64,000 nucleotides of DNA. Origin: Rhododendron vialii. Taxonomy: Eukaryota > Streptophyta > Magnoliopsida > Ericales > Ericaceae. This document shows, in pieces, positions 22,791 through 34,130 of this stretch; position 1 is the stretch's first letter; each line of letters starts with the position of its first letter. Where the stretch lies: positions 9,886,501 through 9,950,500 of the forward strand of contig NC_080559.1 of assembly GCF_030253575.1 (NCBI RefSeq). Direction: 5' to 3'. The notes under the pieces were generated by a model. That model worked only from the letters and a program-made list of their open reading frames with translations. It was not told the DNA's origin and searched no databases. A program made the position numbers and the translations under genes.

Positions 22791-23139
22791 TGTCACGACT
22801 CAAGTGACAAACACCTGGCACACTTTCCACCAAGATAATTAAGCAGCTTTTTCTATAACTATCTAGAGTTTCCCAGAGCAGTGTGAAAACCAGAGGATTC
22901 TAGAGAATTTCTAGAATATCCCTAGAATAATTTAGAGTGTTGTTCTACATAAATTTAAACCAAATCAAATCGAGCTTTATGTCTCAATCACTTGAAATCG
23001 ACTAATTGTAGAAAATTGAGACTTGTGTAAATAATTGTGGAAATTCTAGAGTAGAGTAGTTGAGAAGCTTCTAGAATATGTTTTGGACTTCTCTCTTATC
23101 GAATAAATAAAGCTTTGTACTCAAGTTCATAGTAAAGCG

Positions 23140-23171
<32 letters not shown>

Positions 23172-23285
23172 AAACTTCTCACTCTCTTACTCTTCTATCT
23201 TTTGGCTTGTTTAGGTGCAAGTCAAGGTGGGCGTAACATCTGAGGGCGCTGCACAATTGGCTTAGAAAATTCTAAGGCCGTGACA
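22791..23285. mobile_element. Solo LTR with TGTCACG..CGTGACA ends
   Basis: It begins tgtcacgactcaag and ends aaggccgtgaca, a 7-bp perfect terminal inverted repeat, with cata on both sides (22787-22790 and 23286-23289). Internally it has an aataaa signal at about 23104 and a (TC)n run at 23142-23172, typical of the R/U5 part of an LTR. Confidence 0.65.
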
Positions 23286-23382
23286 CATAACAATAGCAAC
23301 TTTGATATTTGTTTAAAGCACATTTGTGGTGATATTTGTTTCATCGTTCATCATAAACTTGATCTTCACTCTGCTGTTCGAT

Positions 23383-23830
23383 CCATTTCCAGATATTCAT
23401 TTGTATCGTAGTTTGGTTGGTTCACTGCAGTACTTTTACACTTACTAGACCTGAGATTTCACACGTTGTGAACAGTGTCTACCAAAATATACACAATCAA
23501 ACTATAAGTCATTTTACTGCTGTGAAACGTGTTCCTAGATACCTCAAAGGTACTCTTTATCAAGGTTTGTGGTTTCAACCTGGGCCTTTGGTTCTTACTG
23601 TCTTTTCGGATTCAAACTGGGTAGGGGATGCTACTGATCGTCACTCCACCATTGGGTTTGGCATTTATTTGGGGCCAAATCTTGTTTCTTGGTCTGCCAA
23701 GAAGCAAAGAACTGTGGCATGCTTGTCCACAGAAGTTGAATATTGGCTCTAGACGATACAGCTGCAAACATCTCTTGGAATACTCAGTTGTTGATTGAAC
23801 TTCATCCTCCCTCTCGCATGCTTCCCAAAT
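23383..23830 (+). pseudogene. Copia polyprotein fragment (reverse transcriptase end and RNase H)
   Basis: The translation reads LYRSLVGSLQY, then after a one-base shift near 23433 TLTRPEISHVVNSVYQ, HFTAVKRVPRYLKGTLYQGL, FSDSNWVGDATDRHSTIG, LVSWSAKKQRTVACLSTEVE and, past a stop at 23750-23752, QLLIELHPPS. These are the conserved Ty1/Copia end of RT and start of RNase H (SDxxWxGD, SWxSKKQ, STxxEY). The frame breaks show it is dead. The remainder of RNase H continues at 30026 after about 6.2 kb of foreign DNA. Confidence 0.85.
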
Positions 23831-24593
23831 TTCTCTCATCTTTGACAATGGATGCTGTCATCGATCTATTTGCACGGAAACTTGTTGATAGATTACAGGT
23901 TTCAGGAACAAGATTGCATGCCTAGTTGATGCCAAATGTTTCCCGCTGGATGCTCGTCCAAAGCCATCCAAGGTTGAATGTTCTATCTCTCAGCTACTTC
24001 GGTGTTTGCTATCTCCGTTCTATGAGAGATATGGCTCTGCAAGATGCGCTCCACCCGCCAGATGCAGTGATAAGACGATTCGAGAGGTATCAAGTCAGGG
24101 AGTTTGAGTGCGAGATAGTTTTTCTCAACTGTGTTACCATTATCGACGGCCTTTCCATACTATATCTTCTCGGGCGGGAAATCAACACCTTCTGAAAAAG
24201 ATTAATTGTTGTTTTTTTTGTAAATGCCTCAATTATGTCCTTTAATTGTTGTTTTTTCTGTAAATGCCTCAATTATCTCCTTTAATTATTATTTTTGGTA
24301 AATGTCTCATTATTATTTTTGATTAATCAACCGTCTCGACGAGAGGAGTGTAAAAAGCACAAAATTATGACCGAAAATATAAAAAAGTTAAGTAAAGTGC
24401 TGTCTTATATGAAAATTTTCAACATCGATCTATATTTTTATACTTTTTCGATTTGTCTTGTCAAGACGAACGATTAACCTCAAATATTACGACGAAAAGC
24501 TAAACAAAAAGCTAAGAAACCCTAAATCACATAAATAAAGTATTTCTCAAGAACAACGTATTCGATTTTATAGTTTCTATAACCACTACTGGT
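23831..24593. other. Unassigned DNA inside the split Copia element
   Basis: Short open stretches (SARCAPPARCSDKTIREV) match nothing I recognise. A 40-base phrase with ttaattgttgttttttctgt repeats near 24203-24300. Confidence 0.35.
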
Positions 24594-25176
24594 TACTACA
24601 AGAAAAATGGTCATTCCCGGCATTTTTATTCCTGGCATTTTAATTAATGCTGGAAAAGCCACTATTACCAGAAAAAAATAATTATTACCGGTGTTTGTTT
24701 AAAAAAATGCCAGTAAAAGTCAAGTTTTTCACCAAAATAAAACCGCCAAACTATTACCGGCATTTGTTGGAAAAAATGCTGGAAAAAACCTCCGTATAAT
24801 ATAAATAATTTTCATTGTGCAAGGTTATCCGATATGGTGGCTAGCCCAGTTGGTAGACTCACGCGCGCGCGAGGCAAAGGTCACGAGTTCAAACCTTGGG
24901 GCAATTCTACATAAAATTTGCCCGACATGTGGGCTCTATGTGTCGTCCATGTGGCATTTTGTCTTAGATGGTACAATTATTCTCGGCATTTGTACAAATG
25001 TCGCAAATGAGTCCAACTAATCCCGGCATTTATAGAGACCTTCCTGGCATTTGTACCTTTACCGACACATTCCTAGACGGCATTTGTAATAAATGCTGGT
25101 AATACTCTTTACCAGCAGTTTTTGAACTTTTAATGACATTTATGAAATGCCGAGAAAAGCAAAATTTCTTGTAGTA
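24594..25176. mobile_element. CACTA-like non-autonomous element
   Basis: The ends are tactacaagaaaaatgg and, inverted, tactacaagaaattttgc. Sub-terminal cccggcattt/aaatgccgg-type repeats recur in both orientations (24617, 24687, 24758, 25022, 25076 and 25146). This is the organisation of CACTA-derived non-autonomous elements. The first base is T rather than C, and no clean 3-bp duplication is seen. Confidence 0.65.
24829..24905 (+). other. tRNA-like pol III box pair inside the CACTA-like element
   Basis: ggtggctagcccagttggta fits an A box and cgagttcaaaccttgg fits a B box at SINE-like spacing. The ends cannot form an acceptor stem, so this is a tRNA-derived repeat and not a tRNA gene. It may be an old SINE insertion. 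Confidence 0.45.
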
Positions 25177-25199
25177 TATACATATACTGCAAATTCCAT

Positions 25200-25555
25200 G
25201 CGGTTGGTTACACATATGCATTCACCTATCCAAGTTCATTTGGTCGGACACTAGGGATTCCTCCCCCCCCTCTCCCTGTTTTTTTTGCAACCTTTGAATA
25301 TGGCCGGGCATTGGGGATTCCTACACATGATAAGATTTTAGCGATCTTTGAATCTCTTATCCAAGTTCATTCGGGCCGGCTTTCTAGTTGGATACATCAA
25401 TTACGGACACGGAAGTAGAAGTTTGGGACCTTTCAATACAGCTGGAGCCGGGCATTGCAGATTTCCCATTCATAAATACATTAGTTTGCAACCTTTCAAT
25501 CTCTTGTCCAAGTTAATTCTGGCCTGTTTTCAAATCCGATACATAAATTAGAGAA
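25200..25555. repeat. Imperfect tandem repeat, unit about 140 bp
   Basis: Phrases recur in order: gcaacctttgaa/gcgatctttgaatctctt/gcaacctttcaatctctt, tccaagttcattcgg/tccaagttaattctgg, and gatacatcaattacgg/gatacataaatta. Two to three diverged units are present. Confidence 0.45.
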
Positions 25556-26354
25556 ACATAAGACCTTGTTATTGGTAGTTGCAGCAGAAACCACGTAAAA
25601 TAGATGGTGCCCTGTGTTTTCCTTCTCCCCTCACCTTAAACCATCACTGGCACCAATGCATCAATTAAGTATATGAACCTTTACGTACTTAACTGTGAAA
25701 GCTTTACATGTTTCAAGAGTTTCTCCTTCTCCTATTTTGTCTCCTTCTGGCCAAATAGTAGAAAAATTCCCAATTTCATAGTCTTGTTTTCTTTTCTAAG
25801 TTCTCCACCTCTCCAGTTAAAATACCACATGATTGATAGGATACTATGGGCAAAAAAGATAGTCGTCTTCGCACACTGGTCAAAACTCACACTTGTCAAA
25901 ACTCCGACTCTAACCTTTCTACGTAAGCTACCGTTACACAGTAACATATAGGTTGCATCTGATGAACAACTACATCTTCTAAGATTGAACAGAACAACAT
26001 ATGGAAAGCAGTAAAAGGGAAACAACAAATATTGCCAGGAGAGCAAGGATCAAATAGTATTTGTTAGTCTATATGACAACATGGACTTGTACACACCCAA
26101 GAGGAATATGATCTTAGACGATATGAGTAACTTAAGTTAGAAACTATACTATGATTAGTGGTTTAGTAGAAAATTTATGCCACAAACAAGGGCCAAAAGC
26201 AACTCCTAAAGTGAAAATACTGTTGAAAAACGATGCCATTTCCTATGAATGAAACTAGTATAAACTATCCCATGCTCTAGTTGCAGAAAGTAACCATAAG
26301 CTTGAAACCAACCAGACATATATGAGATGCATGCAGTTTGTCAAGATTAGAAAA
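25556..26354. other. Intergenic DNA, nothing recognised
   Basis: No coding similarity and no clear transposon termini were found between the tandem repeat and the Gypsy remnant. Confidence 0.4.
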
Positions 26355-27270
26355 CTATCTGCACCTGTTAAGAAGTTGGCACTTGTTAGGATCAAAAAAC
26401 ACAATGTGACCAAGTTTTGCCCAATCAACTTCTCCATTATCTAGTAAGGTGTCCTCACCAAATGCCGCCACAACCTTTTTCCAACTGCCAGTTAGGGAGT
26501 ACGACGTCTCACCAGTTGAACTCCTCAGTGTAGTACGGTATGCCCAAAGGACGATTGGCATTTCATCTGGCCACTTTCTCTTCTTTTTCTCAAGCCTCTT
26601 TTTAATCGCTCCTAGGATTGTCTTATTTGATGCCTCTGCCTGCTCGTTGCTAGGTAGGTAGGCCGGCGTGGAGTGGTAGTTCTTGATTTTGTATCGAGCA
26701 TAAAAGGCCTTAAACTTCTTCTGAAACTGAACCCCATTGTCTAATATGATGGAGAAGGCAACACCAAACCTCGTGATGATGTTCCTCCACACAAACTTCT
26801 CCACCATTGGCTCCGTAATCTTAGCCAAGGGCTCGGCCTCTATCCACTTAGTGAAATAGTCAATAGCTATTAGCAAGAACTTCCTATTCTCTAAAGCCTT
26901 TGGCAATGGACCAACAATGTCCATCCCCCATTGGGCGAATGGCCACGGGCTTGTTAGTGGCATCAGATCCTCGACTGGTGATCGGATGAGTGGGGCAAAC
27001 CTTTGGCACTTCTCGCATATTTTCGTATCTTTTTTGGCATCTTCTTGCATGTAGGGCCACCAATATCCTTAAGAAATTGCTCGGTGGGCCATTGATCTCT
27101 CGCCAGCATGGCCTCCGCACATCCCTTCTAGGATCTCGTGCAGGAATTTGTCTACCAAAGAGGGAATGCACGCAAAGTAGATACGACCCAATGAAGGATT
27201 TGTTGTACAACTTATCCTCTGGCGAGATCCAAAATCGTGAAGACTTGCTTTGATTTATGGGCTTCCTTCT
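26355..27270 (-). pseudogene. Gypsy integrase (frameshifted at the N-terminus)
   Basis: The 231-aa open frame at 26355-27050 holds the second half of the HHCC zinc finger (CEKC) and the catalytic core. D44 lies in WGMDIVGP, D104 in LDNGVQF and E140 in NEQAEASNK, so 35 residues separate the last two as in DD35E integrases. Downstream it has LWAYRTTLRSSTGETSYSLT, typical of Tat-type integrases. The zinc-finger start is in another frame (27051-27270), so the ORF is broken there. The final SWKKVVAAFGEDTLL is close to the normal end of the core. The intact triad suggests fairly recent decay. Confidence 0.85.
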
Positions 27271-27290
27271 TATTGTTAGGGAGCATATCT

Positions 27291-27760
27291 TCACATAGGT
27301 AGCTCCCTATTGGATCCATCCAACTTGGGCCCCATATTGAGATCTAAAACCATTTCCACAACTCTTCCAATACTTGGCTCTCTCAAGTATTCCACGACCA
27401 CCGTCCTCATGTCCCACAAATCTGCATGTGCATTTTGCCTTGAGCTGATTTGTTGCACATGGACTTGCTCGAACTTATCAAGGAAAGCTTTGGCCGCCTC
27501 CACGTAGGCTGCCATCTTTTCGCTCCGAGCAGCGTATTCCCCGGATAACTTATTGTGATTCACAACTTCTTTAACTTTAAAATCTGGGCACTTCGTAACC
27601 TTGCGAGTAGTGCCTCATATTCTAGTATGTTGTTTGATGAAGCCGAACTACTTGCTCCAATACCAACCCTTTTGGTGGAAGATCACGACTCCCACCCTGA
27701 TCTTTTGTTACACGGTGAGCCGTCAACGTACATCTTCCACTCTTCAGGGTCCTGTTCAAT
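27291..27760 (-). pseudogene. Gypsy RNase H domain
   Basis: Reading leftward on the minus strand, WKMYVDGSPCNKRSG (about 27700-27740) carries the first catalytic Asp of RNase H. Later, EYAARSEKMAAYVEAAKAFL and FEQVHVQQISSRQNAHADL match the C-terminal half. The frame changes between them, and the final DAL motif reads ADLWD. It sits between RT and integrase as expected. Confidence 0.7.
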
Positions 27761-28299
27761 AAGACCCTCTACCTTCTTGCCCAAGTGTATTTTCGGCCAC
27801 TGGGTCTATTTCCTATGGCCCTGTCAGTGGAGGAGGAGGTGCCACTAATGGCATGAATTCTTGCTATAATGTCTTCCAAAACTTGACCTTTGATCGCCGT
27901 TCGAGGTTGGTAGTTGATTTCGTATTAGCTTAATTCCATAGGTCGAAATTCTTCCCGAGGAGCCTGCTTTTCGAAGTAAAGCCTTCAGTGGAAACTCTGT
28001 GTACACGATAATCGGATGGCCCTCGAAATAGTGCGGCAATTTCCTCAAGCCAGTTAGCAGTACGAACATTAGCTTTTTTAAGAGAGATATCTCGTCTCGG
28101 CATTTAACCGGGTTTTACTCACGCGGTAGACCCGGACCTGCTACGTTTCCTTTACTTGTAGGAGCGTTGCGCTCACGGCGTGGTCTGACACTGCCAAATA
28201 TACTATTAGCGGCTTTCTAGGCTCGAGGGTTGACAGTAATGGGGGAGAAGTCAAGTACTGCTTCAATACTTGGAACGCTTGCTCGCACGCAATTCATAA

Positions 28300-29130
28300 C
28301 CCTTCCTCTTTTTTAGCAGCTAAAAGAACGGGTTGCACTTGTCAGAAGAAGACTTGCTTATAAATCAATTCAGTGTTGTTGACATTCCTATCAACTTCTA
28401 GACTAGCTTCCTTCGCGGTCCAGGGGCTTTCCAACCCCTGATTGCAGAAATTTGGTCAGGGTTCACCTCGATACTCCTCTTCGTAACCAGATGCCCGAGG
28501 AACTTTTCGGAACTCACACCAAATGCGCATTTCGATGCATTGAGTTTTAGCTTGTATTACCTTAGCACCTTGAAGGTTTCTTTTTAGATCAGATTTATGG
28601 CTCCGCTTCTCCTTGCTCTTTACCACCATATCGTCTATATAGAGCTCTATGGTCCTCTGGAGCTGTTTGGCAAACATCATTGTTGCCAATCTCTGGTATG
28701 TGGCCCCTTCATTCCTTATGCCAAACGGCATGACCTTGTAGCAGAACAACCCCTAGGGCTAATGAACAAGGTTTTCTCCTAATTAGGCCTGTACATAGCA
28801 ATTTGATGGTATCTCTGATATGCATCAAAGAAGCTCATCCTCATATACCCCGCAGTGGCGTCTACTAACTGGTCAATTCTTGGCAGTGGAAATCTGTCCT
28901 ATGGGCAAGCCTTATTCAGGCTGGTAAAGTCTACGCAGACTTGCCACTTCCTATTCTTCTTCTTTACCACAACGGTATTTGACAGACATTATAGGTGATA
29001 TACTTCTCGGACCGCGTTTGCCTCTAGGAGCCTATTAACTTCCTCAATCACTGCCTCTGTGTGATGTATGGCCGACCTTCTTTTCTTTTAGACTACAGGT
29101 TTATGCTGAGAGTCCACATTTAAGTGGTGG
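28300..29130 (-). pseudogene. Gypsy reverse transcriptase
   Basis: On the minus strand KKKNRKWQVCVDFTSLNKAC (about 28920-28980), DRFPLPRIDQLVDATAGYMR, FCYKVMPFGIRNEGATYQRL and LYIDDMVVKSKEKRSH are consecutive RT blocks, including the catalytic YIDD. Stops and frame changes separate them, for example after NKACP and after the YIDD block. Confidence 0.8.
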
Positions 29131-29840
29131 CATATTACTTCGGGATCGACCCCTGGCATCTCTTGTGGCGTCCAGGTAAATACGTCGATATGCTCCTTAA
29201 GGAGCCCAACCAATTCCATCTCCTGTGGGAAGTACCGTTCCGGGTCTTTTATTGAAGGTGATTCACCCTCCCCTTATTTCATGGAGGATAACACATCAAA
29301 CATTTTTGGCACCTTCTTGCTTGTCAGAAGACGAGCAGTAAATAGGGAGGCCGCTATCCGGCTAAGGGCCTTACGCGCTGCATCACGTGCAGTCGTAACA
29401 CCCTCCCTCTTCCTTGAGCAAGCCAGATTTGCGCTCTTCCTCTATTTCCCCTATCATATCTATCTTTGTGATGTCTCTTTGACCTGCCCCCTCCGGGGTA
29501 TGGCTCCTATCTCCCCTTCTTCGTGGAGAATCTCTTCCTCGCTTATCTGGCGTACGACCCTGCTCCTGTGATCACCATGTGTGCTTCAAGACCTTTTTGG
29601 TCAGGCCGCACGCTCTTTGAGTTCCTTTATCTCTCTCTCGCCCTTCTTCATGAGCTGAGCAAGTTCCTCGAATTCCCGCTCTTTTTTTCTGAGACTATCT
29701 TCGTAGTCCCAAACACTCACAGAACACCTATCAGACTTTTGGAGCCTATCCTCGTGACAAGAATGGAACTCGTTCCTTTTACCGCCTTTCCTTGACTTTT
29801 GTTCTCCAGGCTTGTCATCTTCTCCGCGGAGCTCCCATGG

Positions 29841-30015
29841 CTACTTGCTCGTCTCTGCCATGCCTTTCAGCTGGTTCTGCTGTGGTTTCTTCAGAGCATG
29901 TGGTGGCTCCTTATCCTTGCCATCATTCGGATCACCCACTACCTGCGGAGTCTTAGGATCTACGGTTGTCATGATTGATCTCGAAGAACTGCTTCGTTTC
30001 CCATAGAGGCACCAA
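29841..30015 (-). pseudogene. Gypsy gag start, truncated
   Basis: A short open frame begins MTTVDPKTPQ and is hydrophilic (DPNDGKDKEPPHALKKPQ). Its place just after the primer-binding-like sequence marks it as the gag N-terminus. The rest of gag is not recognisable between 29130 and 29840. Confidence 0.45.
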
Positions 30016-30025
30016 TTGTAAGGGG

Positions 30026-30275
30026 AAGAATCCACTCTCTTTGGTGTGAAAATTTATCCGCTATTGCTCTTTCTCATAATCCTGTGTTCCATGCTCGTAC
30101 GAAACAAATTGAGGTTGATATATCATTTTCTTAGTGATAAAGTGATTAAAAGACAGCTTCATGTGACTCATGTTGGCATGCCTGATCAGTTAGCCGATCT
30201 TTTTACAAAGTCATTATCTGTTGTTCAGTTCTTGTTTCTTACAGCCAAACTCATGGTTCGTACCCTCCCCATGAG
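30026..30275 (+). pseudogene. Copia RNase H, C-terminal fragment (continuation of 23383-23830)
   Basis: HSLWCENLSAIALSHNPVFH, ARTKQIEVD, then after a stop and frame change KRQLHVTHVGMPDQLADLFT. These are the last RNase H blocks of Copia pol. Order and orientation match the first half, so the two were once one gene. Confidence 0.8.
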
Positions 30276-30309
30276 TTTGCAGGGGCGTGTAAAGGCATGG
30301 CGTGAATGG

Positions 30310-30513
30310 TGTTGGTGTAGTTAGCTGTTAACTTTCCGTTTGTAAATCCGTTCGTAATGGTTAGCTTTCAGTTGTGTTTCTATTAGTTAAACTTTCAGTC
30401 ATTTAGTTTTCTGTTTGTATGATGTGTATGTGTATATAAGGAGCCGAGCTCCTCGAGCCGAGGTAAACAAGAAATCAAGATTCTCGAAATGAAATGAAAT
30501 TCACACACATACA

Positions 30514-30559
<46 letters not shown>

Positions 30560-30570
30560 CTCTCTCTAGT
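30310..30570 (+). mobile_element. Probable Copia 3' LTR, right end unclear
   Basis: It starts tgttggtgtagttagc about 35 bp after the end of pol similarity. It has a TATA-like tatataagg near 30432 and a leader with aaatgaaatgaaattcac, and runs into (TA)n at about 30514-30556. The right boundary was not found. Confidence 0.45.
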
Positions 30571-30959
30571 TTAGATCTGTGTTTCTCTTTTTTTGAAAAA
30601 GTCATTCATTCATCATCAATCCATCGGGCAATACAGATTTCAGAATCATATTTCAATATATGGGATAAGCTTGACAATTGTAGGATCAAACATGGACAGT
30701 CCGATACTACCCTTTTGGTTCACAACATATTGATTCGTTACGCCCCCATGTGGCCATAAAACGGACAATAATGAATGGGTGTTATGATTTTAAGAACTCG
30801 TTCGTTACGCCCCCCATGTGGCCATATAATGGACGATGTTTTGCAATCCTAAAAATCGCTATTTGCTGGTTGATTTCTATTTTGGTCAGCCCGTAAAGGC
30901 CCCCTCCAAAATTAAGTGTGCAGCTTATTAAGGTCCTTCAAAAAATGCAGATCAAGGAA
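30571..30959. other. Intergenic DNA with a duplicated phrase
   Basis: The phrase cgttacgcccccatgtggcc occurs at about 30736 and again, with one extra c, at about 30803. Nothing else was recognised. Confidence 0.4.
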
Positions 30960-31239
30960 GGGAAAGTCTACAATACATACCCCTTAAAATGGTGTACCAT
31001 ATGCATCTATTTTATAGTTTATTCATAACATTTTAGCGTGTTTCGTAACTTTTGTTCTAGAATTCATAACCTTTCAGCAGTATGATTCATAACATTTTTA
31101 TTATGATTCATAACATTTTTTTGGTGTATCTCGTAACCTTTATACGATTCATAACTTTCTAACAATACGATTCGTAACATTTTCTCTATAATACATATGA
31201 TATACACCCAAATAAGAGGTGTGTATTGTAGTCTTTTCC
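30960..31239. mobile_element. MULE-type MITE with 9-bp target duplication
   Basis: The ends are gggaaagtctacaatacata and, inverted, ggaaaagactacaatacaca, a TIR of about 26 bp. It is flanked by perfect copies of atcaaggaa (30951-30959 and 31240-31248). The interior holds degenerate repeats of attcataacatttt and related variants. There is no coding sequence. Confidence 0.85.
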
Positions 31240-31248
31240 ATCAAGGAA

Positions 31249-32520
31249 ATGCAATCTGAAAAATCGACGTCCTCGTTTATTCAATCTGAATTTTGGATAA
31301 TTCAATTCCTTTTGTGGATATCAGTTTCATGGTTAACAATCCCTTGAGAGCTACTACAATTTTTATAACTCTAAATTGACTAGTAGGATACTATGTTGGA
31401 CCTAATTAGTTAATGGCATCGACAAAAAGGTTTTCAATTCAGTTATGGTTAACCAAAAATTACCAATACAGACCAAAAAAAAAAAAAACTGTGAACTGTT
31501 AGAATTAAATTTCTAAATTAGAATTATGGTTAGACTTGATTCTGAGTCAAACTTGAATACGTAGGCAATCTATTCGGATGGGTACAATCACAAATATCGT
31601 GAACCTCTAAAGCTCACCAAAAACAATTCAAATCCCCGAACATGAACTACGTACGGCTTGATCCCAAATTATGGGTACATAGGCAGCCTAGATAAGTGAC
31701 CTAGGTCCGGCCACTAAAATAAATAAACACTATTTTTTTATACTTGCTCTTTAGGATAAATATTCGGAATCAAAAGGTTTTTTTTCTTTTGAAACAAAAG
31801 ATGTGACTTTAAATTTTTGTCTAACAGTTCCATCCATAACGCATAAATAAAGGGCTCTGGAGCAACTAATGGTAATAGGAGAAATGCCGAACCCAGACTA
31901 AAGCCCAAACAAAACCAGGTGTGGTTTGTTGAAAACGTCCTTAACTGGGCCTGAATTAATACGTGACGCCCCAATTCCCAAACAGTTTTCCTTCTATCTT
32001 CTTTCTCATTTTTCAGCCCAACGAACGTATTATTAGTTGAGCAATGCTAATGGTGACCGTGTCTGATTACCCAAAATGTGGTGCTCAACATGGTCAACAA
32101 AGTATTAGTACTACTCCTATTAGTTATAGTTCTTCCATCGAACTTCAATGGCTTAAATTTATGGAAAACCAAGTTTCCTTCATGATGAACTTGTTCTAGA
32201 TCGAGTAGTAAAAAAAAGCTGATGGGTTCGCTCATATCGACTGGGAGCTCGAGACTTCCTAATACCAACTAACCCCTGCAATTAGGTGATCACAAAGTCA
32301 AAGTTACAGAAGGAATTTCTAAAGCTAGAGCCCATCCCATATGAATTTAAAGGTCCCATATATGGTGGTTAATATTACCCATACCATGCCCAAATCAACC
32401 CATGACTCTATAATAGAACCCTTTCTTTGCATTTGGATTATTATACATAGATATAGAGAATACAAATAATGATAGAAACAAAGATATAGAGAGATGTTTT
32501 TTCGGTACGGTTCGGTTAGC
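31249..32520. other. Intergenic DNA, nothing recognised
   Basis: AT-rich; no frames match a protein family and no paired termini were found. Confidence 0.4.
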
Positions 32521-32870
32521 TGACGATTCGGGCGGAATTGTCATCGATCCCTAGGGGAAGAAAGGAAGAGGGTGGCAGAGGGGTGTTGGATTTGGGAACC
32601 CTCACCCAAACTCTCTCTCTAGTAATAGTCATTCAGTCTGCGGCGGAAACGAGCTCAAGTTGGTTGCGGGTCTTGCTTGGCCACTCCACGTCGTCTCCAC
32701 CCACCTTCACAAGTGTGGCTGATGTTTGGCTCCAGCATCTGGTTTTACGCAGCTTTTTTTTATTTTTGTTTTGTTTTGCTGTTGTTTTTTGTTTCGTTAT
32801 ATTTTATTTTCGTATTAATATAACTTGGTTGATCTTGTTCATCAAAAAAAAAGAAAAGAAAAGAAAAGAG
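32521..32870 (+). mobile_element. Possible LINE (L1-like) 3' remnant
   Basis: A T-rich tail region (tttgtttcgttatatttt, gttgatcttgttcatc) is followed by an A-rich end (aaaaaaaaagaaaagaaaag), the usual look of a plant L1 3' end. The 147-codon frame across it is low-complexity and not convincing as a protein. Confidence 0.35.
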
Positions 32871-33642
32871 AGGCCTTTTGCGGAGAATTCTGACGTCTCC
32901 AATGAATGCGACTTGGAGCATTTGCAGGAGAAGCTTCTAATTAAAACTAGATGTTTCCCAAGCTGGCTCAGATTGCATTAAAAATAAAATGAAATAAAAT
33001 AGACGTTTAAGATACTTGAAGGCCGTTGAGGTAGCATGCACTTTGTTGTTTCTCCATATACTTTAAATATCAAACCAACCATCAAATAAGAAATCTACAC
33101 TACTAAAAGATTGAAGTAATGCACAGAAATATTGCAGCAAAACGCAAAATATCACTTAATACGTAAAAATTCAAAAAAGCCTGTTAGAGTGCAAATTACC
33201 ACTTTAGTTGGTGATGTTAGATAACATACATTTTTGATGTTAAATGATATAAAAAGAATTACAAAAGTGCATAAACTGAAAATTGTGAACCTCTTGAAAA
33301 TGTACGATTTATTTTATCTGGGAAAATTGCGTACGAAATTAAAAAGCGACAAATTGAAAAAAAAAATGTGAATAAAAAAGAACAAAGATACTACTCCTTT
33401 TGTTTTTATCTGTGCAATGAAGTGGATGCACGGCATTTGACTCAACCAATTAACGAGGGACAGCCATGGATACGTTCCTTAATTTTCTCAATACCTCTTT
33501 TTTCTTCATTGAAGCCTCCACAATTCAGGTTTTGCCTAATTTTCAATCCTTAATTAATTCGTCATTATTACTACTTTGATAACAAAGACCCCTTATAGAG
33601 AGCTATGGTATTATAGACAGGAAATGGACCACAAAAATGCTA

Positions 33643-33912
33643 CTCCCTCCGTTCATTTTTAAGTGTTCTGCTTCGTAACTCCACTTATTAAAAAGATATC
33701 ATCATTATATCTTTCACATCAACTTTTTTCTTCACTTTCCCTACTTACCAACAATCATTGCACTTTTACTCACTAACTTTTCAAAATAGAATATACTTTT
33801 AGGGACAAAATAGACAATGCACCAACTTTTACCCACTAACTTTACAAAATGGACACTTATTAAGGGACAGTCCAAAATGGAATACTGGACTCTAAATAAG
33901 GGACGGAGGGAG
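33643..33912. mobile_element. Stowaway MITE
   Basis: The ends are ctccctccgttcattttt and taagggacggagggag, flanked by TA on both sides (33641-33642 and 33913-33914). It is close in sequence to the elements at 40268 and 43850. Confidence 0.9.
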
Positions 33913-33999
33913 TAATAAGTGTTCATTTTGTAAAGTAACATAATTTGTTTAGGTGTCGACTGTTGACCTCTTAGGAAATACGCGACTCAAGTGTTGGTG

Positions 34000-34130
34000 C
34001 GGTCCTTGTGAGCATGAGATAGCTAGGATGAATTAATCAGTTGAGATTGATCGATAGGGGCATGGAAACAAGGTGCATGATAGACCTCAGGTTCGATTTC
34101 ACTGCACTGTGAAAAAACCTTTGGAACCAT
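34000..34130 (+). mobile_element. Possible tRNA-derived SINE fragment
   Basis: caggttcgatttcac at about 34088 fits a B box, and an A-box-like ttaatcagttgagattgatc lies about 55 bases upstream. The limits are not defined. It is absent from copy A. Confidence 0.35.

Larger units (their letters stand above)
26355..30015 (-). mobile_element. Tat-like Ty3/Gypsy retrotransposon remnant without LTRs
   Basis: Read on the minus strand the order is gag start, RT, RNase H, integrase, which is the Gypsy order. The 5' edge (minus strand) is aattggtgcctctatggg at about 30021, which resembles the primer-binding and leader region of Tat elements. A methionine-initiated frame follows (MTTVDPKTPQVVGDPNDGKD). 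At about 3.7 kb it is far shorter than an intact Tat element, so gag/protease are reduced and neither LTR is visible. It lies in the opposite orientation inside a Copia element. Confidence 0.8.

Noticed and set aside
24829..24905. tRNA gene candidate
   Set aside because: The A and B boxes are present, but the ends do not pair into an acceptor stem and the middle is a cgcgcgcg run rather than an anticodon arm.
32538..32981. 147-codon open frame
   Set aside because: It reads through T-rich and A-rich tails (FFLFLFCFAVVFCFVIFYF, KKKEKKRKER), so it is a by-product of a LINE-like 3' end.
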